This document shows positions 1-12,900 of a stretch of DNA of 29,730 nucleotides, one piece after another (positions within the stretch are counted from its first letter, which is position 1; the number at the start of each line of letters is the position of its first letter). The notes under the pieces are model-generated. The model had not been told where the DNA came from and made no database searches. It worked only from the letters and a program-made list of their open reading frames with translations. The stretch comes from Silene noctiflora (Eukaryota > Streptophyta > Magnoliopsida > Caryophyllales > Caryophyllaceae), in the NCBI GenBank assembly GCA_009801015.1, contig VHZZ01003825.1, positions 22,030 to 51,759 on the forward strand, read 5' to 3'. Position numbers and translations under genes: made by a program.

Positions 1-61
1 TCCAATGGCTATAAATGGGACTCAAGGACTCAACATAAAAGGTGGACTCAAATGATCCTTC

Positions 62-97
<36 letters not shown>

Positions 98-720
98 ATT
101 GAGTGAGTTTTGTCTTTTAAGACTTACCAAAATCTTGTCCCAAGATTACCAATAAGCTCAAAGTCTACAAAATTAGGGGATATGGGTGGGGGTGAAACTA
201 TTTTTGATGTGCAGATAAATTGGTCCATCTAAGAATTAAGATTAAAGTCACCCAACTTTGCTCTCTAAGCAAAATTAAATTTAGATAGTGTACAACAACG
301 TATAATCCTCTCATCGCAGATGTTCTTATGAAGAGATAAACGGCTGGCCAAAAAGTTTGCTCCATTCCCATGGGCAGAGATCGCACTTCTGACCTCATGG
401 TTAAGGGATGGGGTGAACAACTATCACACCAAACACATTTGGTTTTTGATATAACTATGGTGGTGAATAAATGAGAAAGTTATCACCAAATAGAATTTTT
501 AATTAAAAGGTGAATTATATTTAGAAAATTTTCATTTCAAAGCACTATACTTTGGTTTGAAATTATTAAACTATACTATCAAATTATATATGAGTATAAA
601 TTTTATAAAAAGTTTAGATACTATGAATAAATAACATTTTTATAGTAAGTAAAGTCATCCAGAAGACTAGATATCAGATTTGAATAGGTTACCATTTCCT
701 CAATATCACCTTTGGAAAGA
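1..720. other. Left flank without a recognised gene
   Basis: This is AT-rich DNA with a (TA)n run at 65-95. The minus-strand reading of about 335-405 (TTAACCATGAGGTCAGAAGT and following bases) vaguely resembles the B-box region of a tRNA-derived SINE. The only open frame here is short and matches nothing I know. Confidence 0.6.
65..95. repeat. (TA)n microsatellite
   Basis: About 15 consecutive TA dinucleotides, directly visible. Confidence 0.95.
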
Positions 721-735
721 AATAGGAAGACATAT

Positions 736-1254
736 TTTTTTTATGTCAAATCAGCCGGTAATATAGGAAGGGGGAGGGGGATTTGATCCCGTGACTCATT
801 GTAACGATATATGAGTCTTAACCACTAGGCTAAGATAGAGATAGAAGTGGGTCGTACGGGGTCGTGCCAGCCCACTGTTCCTGGAGGAGAAAATGACATG
901 TCCCAGGCCAATGAAAGTGGGCTAAGTGTCATGTCGGTCAAATGAAAATGATGGCTCAGGCACGGCCCACAAGCCATATGTGCCGTGTCATTTCGTGTCG
1001 TGCATGAGCGTGCCTTAACAATTCCTCCACTTTAACCCAATTTCTTCGTATTTTTGGGTGCCATGCCCAGGGTTATCGTGCGGTGCCATGCTAGTCAAAT
1101 GAAAATGGCGGCCCGGGCACAACCCATAGCATGTCATGTCGTGCTGGGCCGGGCCAATTCCGTATCGTGCTAAAATGGGTCATGGGCCGTGCTGGGCGTG
1201 CTAGCCCGCCGACCCGCGTGCCAACTTCCATCTCTAGGCTAAGACCTCTTCAAT
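736..1254 (-). mobile_element. tRNA-derived SINE, split by a later hAT MITE
   Basis: Flanking direct repeats AATAGGAAGACATAT (721-735) and AATAGGAAGTCATAT (1255-1269) match at 14 of 15 bases. With the inner insertion removed, about 110 bp remain. On the minus strand these start TTGAAGAGGTCTTAGCC and continue TAGTGGTTAAGACT (A-box-like), CACGGGATCAAATCCC (B-box-like), a CT-rich stretch and a short A-rich tail at the 735 side. This is the layout of a pol III-transcribed SINE. A functional tRNA gene is unlikely because the acceptor and anticodon stems do not form well. Confidence 0.7.
836..1236. mobile_element. Non-autonomous hAT-type element (MITE), 401 bp
   Basis: The ends TAGAGATAGAAGT (836-848) and ACTTCCATCTCTA (1224-1236) are inverted repeats with one mismatch. 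An 8-bp target duplication GGCTAAGA lies at 828-835 and 1237-1244, the length typical of hAT. The TAGAGATGG-type terminus is common among plant hAT MITEs. The interior is GC-rich with repeated GTGCCGTG and GGCCCGGGC motifs and has no open frame. It sits inside the A-box region of the SINE. Confidence 0.8.
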
Positions 1255-1269
1255 AATAGGAAGTCATAT

Positions 1270-1805
1270 GAGATGCATATTCTTGAACGGGGAATGAATC
1301 TTTATCATCGTGTTTTAGATAAGAACGCCGTAAACTTGAACAAACATACAACGGCCCTGTAACAACTTATCACATTATTTTTTACCATCTTTAAATGCTG
1401 AGATTCATAAAATCATAACCACAAGTTATATAACAAGGTCACTATATGCTGTACATTAGTGTACAACAGTCTTACAAAAAACAAACCCTCAGATTGCTGG
1501 TGCACTGTAACTATAAAGTAAGCTCACGTTTAAAAATTGGTCATTTAATGGCTGTAATTTTGGAGAGAAATACCACTTTATATTGTTTCGAAATTTGCTA
1601 GAAGGGTAATAAGAGTATTTACATTTCAGTACTTGAGCGACACATTAGCTTCAAACCAAAATTAGTTCTCGAAATGGCATTTCTTTCTTGTAATAAATCA
1701 TCTTCATTGAGCACATCAACAGGGAACAAATGCAAGTTTGGACACACAGCCGCTGGAAATTGCCCAGACCCATAGGAAACCGACTCACAGGTGAACTAGT
1801 CAGAT
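1270..1805. other. ALG12 3' flank and probable 3' UTR
   Basis: No gene is visible. The part next to the stop codon (about 1600-1805) probably contains the ALG12 3' UTR on the minus strand. I could not choose a poly(A) site. Confidence 0.5.
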
Positions 1806-3923
1806 TCAACAACCAGGCCAAGATCTGTCAAATATATCCTTTTTGGTCATGGATCCATGAACATACACCTTTGGCTCTTTCACCTGCAACATAGCATTAG
1901 AATCATTTTGTGGCAGTGGACTGCGCATGTTTTTACTTTTCCTTTTGAATACGACGTACTCATAGTTGATAAAGTAGTAGCTTACCAATACAACAGGTGG
2001 AATGCCCTTCCTAAGACGAGCCCTTGAAAATGCATCCACCGCAAATAAACACTGGTATCCATTAATGCTGGCATGCTCACTGCAGAAAGTAATCTCTTAT
2101 CAGTATCGTTCCTTTCTTTTCTTTTAGTATAAAGGGAGAAGGCAATTGAGATGCTGACAGGTTTATCAACACAAGTCATGAATTCCATAACTCGATGACT
2201 TTACTACCGAATCAAGCCGACATCTGCAGAATTATTTTGAGTACAGTGATATAATCCCAGTGCCGCAATAGCCCTCGGCTATGGCAGAGTAACGGGGGTG
2301 GGTGTATGAAACATTTAGTGACCGTTATTTTATGATCCACAAAAATTACGTCATAAAATGTTTCGGCACCCTGCTTCGTTCAACCATATTCCAAAGCTGA
2401 CGAATAATTGGTCTTTGGCCCCATTTGAATGAAAAACATCCGAATCATCACAAGTGAAAAAAGAAACTGATCATTATTTTATTGTTGTCACACTTTTTAG
2501 CAGATTCTGGGATTAACATGTCACCATTCTTTGCAAATTGTCTCCCTTCACGGTTTATCTCAGTCCGTGTAGTTTGTCAACAGATGAGACTTGATACACT
2601 TAAAAATGGACAATATCCATGGTGCATTCGATAAGGGACAATTTACTAAAATTAATACTCACTTCAGAAGGTAGGTAAAATTTTTATGAGAATGTTCATG
2701 CAGAGCAAGACCCTCCTCTTTGGAGTACCTGCGTCACAAACCAGAGACGATATAAGTTGCATGACTGAAATAAAATGTGGTCAAACATTTAAGCCTATTA
2801 CTGCGTCTCAGACCCTCATTCATCTTCTAATTAGCAGGAAAGACGAAAAAAGCTAGTAAAAAAACCACAATTATATCAAACATCCAGAATTATAATATGG
2901 TTCCCTCAAATACGAGTCCCCATATAATTTTCTAATTAACACGGAAGACTAAAGGCGATTGTAACATAAACCAACAGGTACGGGAATCATAAGAAAATGA
3001 ATATATGTGAACAAAGTAGAGTTAGGAACTACAGTGGATGCATAATCAGAGAAAAAGTATATTGGCAAAAAGAGATTGAAGTATAACTGTTGTTCCTCGA
3101 TGCATTTTATCAATCAAATTCTCTAGGCCTGGGCATTGAGCTTATCAGCTGTATAGAGAAATCAGTAAATCAAGAGGACTCCGTTATTGACCGAGACCAA
3201 AGGACTAGCCAGCCAGTGAGACATATAGAGACCACAACAAAGAGGTAACCATTTAAACATATTCCCCTCATTAACTCATAAGCATAAATAAGATCTACGT
3301 CTACCTACACTCGTTAGAAGTATCTCGGAAGGGTGCACGACCAAGTGCCAATCTCCGCTATTTCTTAAGAAAAAATCAAAATGTTTTTGGCTTAAACATA
3401 AGTGTCTACGTGTCTAGTGTCTCGCGCTTGTCCAAGTTCTGAGTGTCGGACACGGATAGGCAAGGTTATACGAGGAGTCCGAGTAAAATAGAATTAGATT
3501 ACCTCCAGGGAAGACTACTTTCACAAAATCTCGAAACTCCATTCATGGCTGAGTAAGTGTCAATGTGAACCCATACATCACCAGTGTTGTTCAAATGGCC
3601 TGCCAAAGAAACAAGGTCAACCAAATCGGCTACATGCTACAGTTGCCAAATCGGCTTCATCACTTAAGTTGGAGCTAGAGAGAGCTAACCCATTCGATGG
3701 AGTTCTTTCAAAGCAGAGCCACTGGGATAGTTGTTGTATGATGCCATGAAAAACATAATTGTGCACCCTATACTACAACCATAAGATTAGACCGTAAGAT
3801 CAACCATCACTCTATAAATAGGATTGCATCAACTTCAATGGAATCTAACCTGATTAAAAATAGTCCAAGCATTCCAATTGAGAGCAACCGCCAAAAGCTC
3901 TTTTTCCTATTATTATATCTGCA

Positions 3924-3964
<41 letters not shown>

Positions 3965-6900
3965 CATTTAGAAGCAGTCAAACTAGAGAAAAGGAGAGAA
4001 CTGTAGAATATAGAATAATTAGCTTTTTCGTGATACACACTTAATAGAGCATCTGATATAGATGTATATAGATTTTTACCAAACACCATAATACAGCACA
4101 ATACAATACTTGGTACGTGAGAATCAATTCACGATTCACTGAAGCTTGGAGTGTATTCCATGTCGAACCAGTGTTACAAGGTTTGGGTCTCCGTTGGTCA
4201 ATCCCCTAACCAAATATTGTGAAGTGGAACGGAGTTCTTATCAGACTATATTGCCAATCCTTTATGTTTGTAACTAAACCATGCAACACTTGTCAAAATA
4301 TAATAATACCAATAGCCATTAGATATAAATGACTATTAGATTAGTTCTTTGTTAGAGCAAGAAGTTAAAAGCCTTGATGAGGTGTACTTTAACAGGTAAG
4401 AAAACTTCCCCTCATGGTATCCCATGTCTCCTGCTGTCTAGCTATCTGCCTTTCTAGAATGATAGGAAGTAAAGCGAGAGGTTCGCTATAAGATTTTGTA
4501 ACACATAAATGACAAACAACCGTAATCAAACATCATATCCTTGGCTATCTAAGTAAAACTCAAAAGGTTTTATTCAACACTGCCAAAGTCACTATAAATC
4601 TAACACTAATCTAGCATAATGAAATCTGTATATTCTAATGTTGAGCATATATGTTAAGAAACATTCACGTGATTCTTCATCATAAATTCAGCAAGAATCA
4701 TTCCCTCCCCACTCTCAGGGCCAGGCGGCCTAGTATACTCAGGCTGTGTTGGTCTGAGATAAATCTATCCAATGACCAATCAGGATCCTTTCACCCCTCN
4801 CCCCATTGCAAAAAAAAAAAAAAAAGGAAAGAGAGAGAGAAATGGAATACATTCTGCTTGCTGAAATTGCAGCTGCCATGTTAAAAATCGGGAGTGAATA
4901 AATTATGAAGCGCAGCTCCTGTAACATTCAAAATCCATTGTTATCTTCAATGATTAAGCATTAAAATCAAGCTCATGGATGCTTCTAAGTGAGGCCTACC
5001 TTGTGAGCTAGTTTGGAATACAAGACAACGAAAGACAAAACTGGGAGCAGATAGATCGAAACCCTCCTATCAAGCATGAGACCAAGCTGCATAAGAGGCC
5101 ATCAAGTAAGATAATACAAAATAGCATAGAAACTAGAATTAAAGTTGAGCGACTTTGGAACGTATATATTATGGCAAGGTCACATTTTCAAATGAACTGG
5201 AATCGTAACCGCACTCGATGTTCCTCTCGACAACAACGAAACTGTCAACCGCTAGCAATGATCAATGTGCATGAGATAATAGTAAAACCATCAGTAAGAA
5301 GTTGGTGTCCCATCCCTTTTTATATTGTTCCCTATTGAATTTGATGGTCATTAACATCGAATTTGACCTATATTTTCTCATAATATAAAATAACCACTAC
5401 TTTAAAAACTGATACTACGAAGATGCTTGTTTTGCTAGATCAAAAGACAAAGTTTACATATATTCATAGAAACTAATGGTCAAGGTTAACCTCAGTTGAC
5501 CACCAAAGTCAAATGGTACGGAGGCCGTAATATTAGTGCTCACCATAAAGAGAGGATATGCAGCAAGTAATGACCTGGGAAGTGCTGAAGTGAAATACCA
5601 GTGAAATGGTGATACCTGAAGCAATGATCTTAAGGATGAACCGAGAGACGAGAGATTTCACCATTTCAGAAACCGTAAAAAACTGAAGCTATGCGTGTTG
5701 CAATGGATGGAATAAGCTTGTCGTTTTAATCCGAAAAAGTCTTTACCAACTCAAAAAAAACGTTTACTTGATTCTTTGCTACCTAATGCAACCTCAAAGG
5801 GGCCTAAATGGATGTTAGGACAAGACAGCAAAAGGAACGGGATGAGATATATAAGAGATAAAGAAAGCACACATTGTCATAACTCATAAGCAAGAACCAA
5901 GCTTTATAACAAGAGAGAATGAAAGCACAAGGTTTTGTAAAAGCTACCAAAATAGACACCAAAACTGGAAAAATCGAGAAGAGAGAAGAAAAAAATTCTT
6001 CCCAAAAGTGAAAGCAGGAAGAAAATAAAAAAACTTGGGAGTACATCTATAGTACACGGACAGATTGACACACAAGGAAAAGCAAGTACAAGCTAATACA
6101 TGTCACAAAGGCCCTTGTCCTAAATTTACGTTACCCCTCATCACCATAAAACTCTCTAGCAAATTGTGTGATGGGGACAATGGGACATGGTAGAGAATTT
6201 TAAGAAAAGAAAACAATGGATTATCACAAACGGGGGAATACATCTACAGTACACAAATAGAGCGACACACAAGGGAAAGCAAGTACAAGCTAATACATGT
6301 CATAAAGGCCTTTGTCCTAAACTTAAGTTAAGCCCTCGTCACCATAGCATTCTCTCTAGCAGACTTGAGTGATAGGGATAGCCGAATATGGTAGAGAATT
6401 TATTAAATATTTACAAATTATCTGATTCTTCTGTATGCATGAATTCTGATGTTGATAATTTAATATGACACTTGATTTACACAACAAAAGCTGATATATT
6501 TGCAAATTTAAGAAGAGGAAATTTCGTGATTCTTAGTTATGAACTTATGATTCTAGTTTCCTTGCATAAACTCACTGCAGTAGTAGCCCAGTAGTCTTAA
6601 ACTGGATAGGATGCAACCCATACACTATTTTATGTCTGATGATTTCCACAAGATTTACTATTATTTGGTTCCTGATTATGATAAAATAAAACGAAACGGC
6701 TTAAACTGGATAGGATGCAACCCATACTTTATGTCTGATGATTTCCACAATATTTACTATTATTTGGTTCTTGATTATGATAGAATAAAATGAAACGGCT
6801 TACTTAGGAGNCTACTTAAGACCAGGGCTACCGTATTCATCCATAGGGTTGCAAATCGATTTGCGATTTGTTTACGTATCAATACGCCCCTGCTTACGAC

Positions 6901-9900
6901 TGAAGCCCCCACCACCACACACTCACACACACACATTGCTGTTGGCAGGAGCCATTGTGACTTTGGGGCAATATTGTTGTACGATGGTTCTTAAACCACA
7001 TAGTGAATCTAACACTGAACATTTGTACCACTAGCAGTGAGTAATTGACCATGAGGCCATGATTTTACAAGGCTACTTAACAGGTAAAAAAGGATACACC
7101 CCACTCAGAGCTCCGGTTAAGAACTGAATTAAACCAGAAAACTTCAAATTCTGGCCACAACATCCGTCTCCACATTACAGAATCGATAATGACAGTTACA
7201 CCTACAGGTGGAAGAAAAATCAAAATGGCTAACCACAATTACCATCATGTAATGGTCAACTACGAATGCACTCACAAGAGGAGCTTACAAATATAAATAG
7301 ATGCACAAAGCCTGTTGCAGCTTAGGCGCTACTAACCTATAGAAAGCAGTGTCGTTGCAATACAGCACTTGATTGCTTTCCAGAATGCGACCGACCTGGT
7401 CTGCCACCACCACCACCAACAAAGCTTATTAGAAAGAAAGGGAAAACATGATAAATAATCAATATACAAATTAAGCTAAGAACGGCATAAAACGTAGAAA
7501 AAAAAATTCTTCTGAAAAGACCTCAATAATAACAATCATAATGATAAATAAATAATGAAAATAACAAGTATAAAGAAATGGGAAATAGAATCTAAAGAAA
7601 AACTCCCTCCTGATCAGAATTTATATTTCAATAAACCAATTTTCTTAAATGTATTGAGAGTGACAAAAAGTGTTAACACCTCAACATACCAACAGAAGTT
7701 GAAGGCCGATAGGGCAGGCCAACAGAAGCACATCGCATCTGAAAATCAATGTAGCAGCAGCCTGACATCAGAGTACAAAATGACCTAAATAAGTGATTGA
7801 AGGGACTCAGGCAGAGCCACAACTTAAAATTGCATAGTCTATTAAATGTCACTTAAGATCATCATCTCGTACAAAAAAATGTTAATGGCCAAAGCAAAAA
7901 TAGTCAACATATAGATAACAGTACCCTTAAATACAGCAGAAACATACAACTAACACCCCCCACCCCCCTAACACACACACACCAAAAGAACTAGCAGAAG
8001 CTATACATGATGCCAAGCATACCCATCAATAATCAAACGGCAAACCCAAAATACCCTCACCGTCCTTCCGTAAAAGCACCGAAAATAAGGCCTCTCAACG
8101 ATTACTTTACACCTCAAGCAAATTTCTGCCTAGAAATTGGCTTCCCACTTAGGGAATAATCACTACTTTATGAAAAGCATATGATGTGCACAATTACAGG
8201 ATCACATGCCCGAAGGTAACTCCTTAGTAATATCAACATAAATTTTACCTAGCTAACCCATATCAGTTTAGTATTTGCTAAATGCTTGCACTTAAGATTG
8301 TGTGGGTCTATCAGAACTTGGAATCTTGTTCTTCTATAATTGATGAGACATAATTAACAACCATTTGCTCTAACAGATTATTACTTGACCCTAAGGACAG
8401 GATGCCAGAGATACATCCTCGTAGAACCAGTATACCTTATAAATTGACAATTGTGTTCAAACAAACATAATAAAATTCTACAGCATGATAGACTCACCAG
8501 ACATCGTATTGCTGCATAGCAGCTCCCTCTTAACCAATAAGCATATGCCATATTGACTGCAGCGGTGAATTAAACAGCAATATCAGAAGCAGAAGTATGG
8601 ACTAGAAGAGTTGTAGACAGAAGTAAAATCATCCTTGGATTCCTAACACAATAACTAAAATAAGAGAAACTTTGGATCCATAAAGATAGAAGAAAGACAA
8701 TGGCATCAGCTCATCATGATCTAATGCAAGTGACCGCCTTGACTTTCTTTTTTTTTTTTTGGTTTTTTTACTTTAACTTTTAAAAAGAAAGACAAAAAAA
8801 TATACCCATCCATCTCGTACAACACTTAATCCAAGTCGAGAACCACTCTTAATTCTTGAATAGTTGCATATTTATTTCATATTTTCTGAACTAACAACTC
8901 ATGCTGTTGTGGCCGTATTCAAAGACAGCTCTCCTTGGTAAATAAAAACAAACAGGTAGGCGAGAGTGGTTGTTGAGAGCCAGGATACCAGAAGATTATA
9001 TTTCAAAAACATCCAAGAAAGAATTTTGATAGAATATGAACCTAAAAACAAATCAAGGAAAGTTTATAACAAAGCAGCCAAATTTCAATCAGAATCCAAT
9101 TACTGTCTGACTTAGCTAAACAATTAGTAAACAACGATTGGTACTCACCCTTGCTCCTTGTGGTTCGACCCTAACTTAGTACGACGAAACTCGTACACTT
9201 GCGAGGTAATTAAAACTACATCAGAGGTACTTAATCTTATTCCACCAAGTTTCACTCACAAAAGCATCTTTAACTTCCATAGCCTTAACTCTACAGGAGT
9301 CCTTCCATTAACTCTAGATTTTTTTCCAGTCAAAATCCACTACCGAATTAATTAAAGCATCTTTCACTTCCATGAACCGAGCAGCCATCACTATTCGTCT
9401 AGCGAACCTAGTTTCAACCACTTTAAGTAACTTAGTGTGTGAATGTCTTTAAAAATTGACCTAGATATAATATTGTTTAGTATGAAGTAGTTAATATCTC
9501 TAACTTGACTCACTAGGTCTTTAATCCATTAACACTCAGCAAATTGCAAATTATTGAGGACTCTTTTCAGTAGGTTCACACATAGCTTTGATCACCAAAT
9601 NTAAACAATGAACAACACAAGATGTCCAAAATATATGAGGAGGTTCTTTAATTAATGCACCTACAAGCCTTATAGTTAGCAGCATTGTCAGTAACAACTT
9701 ATATTACAATCAATGGACCAATTTCAACTACGGCTCCTAAAAACACTTGGCTATGTAGTGTGCATCTTTGACGTTCTCACCACCGTCAATTGTCTTTAAG
9801 AACATAGGACCTGCTGCCGAAGCAACCATAATGTTAATTAAGGGTCTAGAATGTCGATCAGACCACCCATCTGAGCATATAGATGCCTCTTTCCTTTTCC

Positions 9901-12900
9901 AACTATCCCTGATAGGTTGCAACAACTTCTTCACATGTTCCATCAAAAAGTGTGGTTCGAAGTCGGTTATAGGTAGTAGGTGCATATCCACTAACTCGGG
10001 TATTAGCTAATTTCAAAATGAAGCTTCTAAAGTAGGGATTTCTAGCAAAATTAAATGGGAAAGCAGAAGTATAAAACATTAGAGCACATTCCTTGTCAAG
10101 TTCATCCATTTCAACAACATTAAAAGATAGTTTGATTGCACATTTTCTCTTCTTAGGTTGAACCAACTAGATATTGTTGTCTCTAAATAGCATTACGCAG
10201 TGATTCAATCTTCTTGTTACGCGTGATTCAATCTTCTTCTTTGTCTCCGCCTCATCATGCTCTCTTTTAATTTGAGCATAAGATGGAATCACCGTGTAAT
10301 GCTACTCAGAGACAACAATATCTCAACAATTTCTCAAAGAGGCTCTGACTTGGTTCAACCTAAGAAGAGAAAAGATGTAATCGAACAATCTTTTAATGTC
10401 GTTGAAACGGATGAACTTAACAAGGAATGTGCTCTAATGTTTTATACTTCTGCTTTCCCATTTAATTTTGCTAGAAATCCCTACTTTAGAAGCTTCATTT
10501 TGAAATTAGCTAATACCCGAGTTAGTGGATATGCACCTACTACCTATAACCGACTTCGAACCACACTTTTTGATGGAACATGTGAAGAAGTTGTTGCAAC
10601 CTATCAGGGATAGTTGGAAAAGGAAAGAGGCATCTATATGCTCAGATGGGTGGTCTGATCGACATTCTAGACCCTTAATTAACATTATGGTTGCTTCGGC
10701 AGCAGGTCCTATGTTCTTAAAGACAATTGACGGTGGTGAGAACGTCAAAGATGCACACTACATAGCCAAGTGTTTTTAGGAGCCGTAGTTGAAATTGGTC
10801 CATTGATTGTAATATAAGTTGTTACTGACAATGCTGCTAACTATAAGGCTTGTAGGTGCATTAATTAAAGAACCTCCTCATATATTTTGGACATCTTGTG
10901 TTGTTCATTGTTTAGATTTGGTGATCAAAGCTATGTGTGAACCTACTGAAAAGAGTCCTCAATAATTTGCAATTTGCTGAGTGTTAATGGATTAAAGACC
11001 TAGTGAGTCAAGTTAGAGATATTAACTACTTCATACTAAACAATATTATATCTAGGTCAATTTTTAAAGACATTCACACACTAAGTTACTTAAAGTGGTT
11101 GAAACTAGGTTCGCTAGACGAATAGTGATGGCTGCTCGGTTCATGGAAGTGAAAGATGCTTTCATTAATTCGGTAGTGGATTCAGAAAAAATTTAGAGTT
11201 AATGGAAGGGCTCCTATAGAGTTAAAGGGTAGGGAAGTTAAAGATACTAATGTGAGTGATACTTGGTGGGATAAGATAGAGTATTTCCTAAGCTTTACTG
11301 AACCTATAATGAAATTTTTAAGAGTTGCCAACAAAGATTCATGTGTGCTACACTTGGTTTATGATATGTGGGATAGCATGATAGAAGAGGTAAAAGCTAA
11401 AGTGTTTGACCATGAAGGATTGGAACTTAATATTGGAAATTCATCATTCTTTGATGTTATACAAGGGCTCATTAAAAGTAGATGGAATAAAAGTAACACC
11501 CCCTGCATTTTCTAGCACACACACTGGTTGCAGCCTATTATAGTCAAGAATGGCTTCAAGAGGGTAACATTGATATTTCTTTTTTTGTTTTTTTTTTTTT
11601 TTTGGTACATGGGTAACATTGATATTTGTCGAAAGGCCCTTAATGAGGATGAAGAACTGTCTTTGAATCGGGATAAGTGTTTCCAACGACTCTTTAAAAA
11701 TCCTGATGAGCTGTAAAATGTCTACAAAGAATATGGTTCATTTGCTTGTGGTCTAGATTACTTTGCCAACCTCATGTTATAGCTGCAAGGTCTTTTGAAG
11801 ATCCTCTTTCTTGGTGGGCAAACTGTGGTTCATTTACACCATTATTGCAAGCCCTAGCTTTTAAAGTTCTATCACGACCTGCCTCTTCATCTTGTTGTGA
11901 AAGAAACTACAACACTTATGGTGGTATTCAAGCTATGAAATGAAATAAGCTATCTACTCAACGTACATATGACTTGGTTTATGTACACACCAATCTTGGG
12001 TTGCTGTCAAGGAAGGGAAAGGAGTACATATGTGGGCCTTCAAAATTTTGGGATGTTGGTAAGTCTCACTTTGAATATTTTAGATTTTATTTAGTTTTGA
12101 TTTTAGTTATTGATACCAAATTTTGATTATTATTTATTCATAAGAAGGGATACCGCTGATTCGGAAACAATCCTTGAAGTCGCTGAGTTGTCCCTTAATA
12201 AAGCAAAGATTGAGGCTATTGACTTTTGAGGATTGAAGCGGAAGATAGGAAGATGGGAAGTACTCGAAGACGTTGCAGTTAGATATTAGTAGCTTGAATT
12301 TTAAATAAATGATATTGACAATTTTTATTTCAATATCAGCAGTCTAAGTTATTTTCCAGGTTGGTTTCAAAGACAGTATTTGGGTTTTATTAATAAATGA
12401 AATGTATATTTTGGGTTTTAGAACAAGTGTTTTTTTTTAAATAATAATTGTCGTGTCCCCGCACCCATGTCCAAAATATGGACAGGGTCCCGTGTCTGAA
12501 TTTTTTTATCACAGAGTACCCTACACTCGGGTGGGGGACGCGGATCCGAGTCCCGCACCCGAGTCTGAGTAACATAGCTAATCATATAGACATGTCTTTA
12601 AGAGAGACCAAATCTCTCGATTCTAGTACAACAGACTTAAGAGAAACAAATAAGGCTCTCCCACAAATATAAGGGACGCTTAAAAAAAAAACAATATCCT
12701 TATTGTGCCCAGCTAAACTCGTTCATATCCCAGACTCAATAATGGCCGACCTGGAAATATAGCTACTTGAAACATTAAATTTTACCAAAGATCTCTAATT
12801 AGAACAATATGACTTCAGAAGCATTCAGGTTGTGACCTCAATGACTAAATACACACAAATATCATATTGTTCGATTTTAAATCAGAATTCAGATGGGAAA

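Noticed and set aside
198-398. Short minus-strand open frame in the left flank
   Set aside because: Only 66 codons, no known domain, and sequence resembling repeat DNA.
770-835. tRNA gene on the minus strand
   Set aside because: A-box- and B-box-like motifs are present, but the cloverleaf stems do not form and flanking duplications plus an A-tail point to a SINE.
4739-4927. Minus-strand frame as a stand-alone small gene
   Set aside because: It is exon 14 of ALG12 (4851-4918) read through into the intron.
8741-8770. T-rich tract in ALG12 intron 7 as another truncated retroposon
   Set aside because: No flanking direct repeats could be found.
9768-10010. 80-residue frames appearing identically on both strands (also 10506-10748)
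   Set aside because: These are antisense shadows of the two inverted hAT copies; the opposite strand carries the DUF659-like sequence.
12390-12672. Overlapping plus and minus open frames with similar peptides
   Set aside because: The likeness arises from the GC-rich palindrome at 12526-12563, not from a protein gene.
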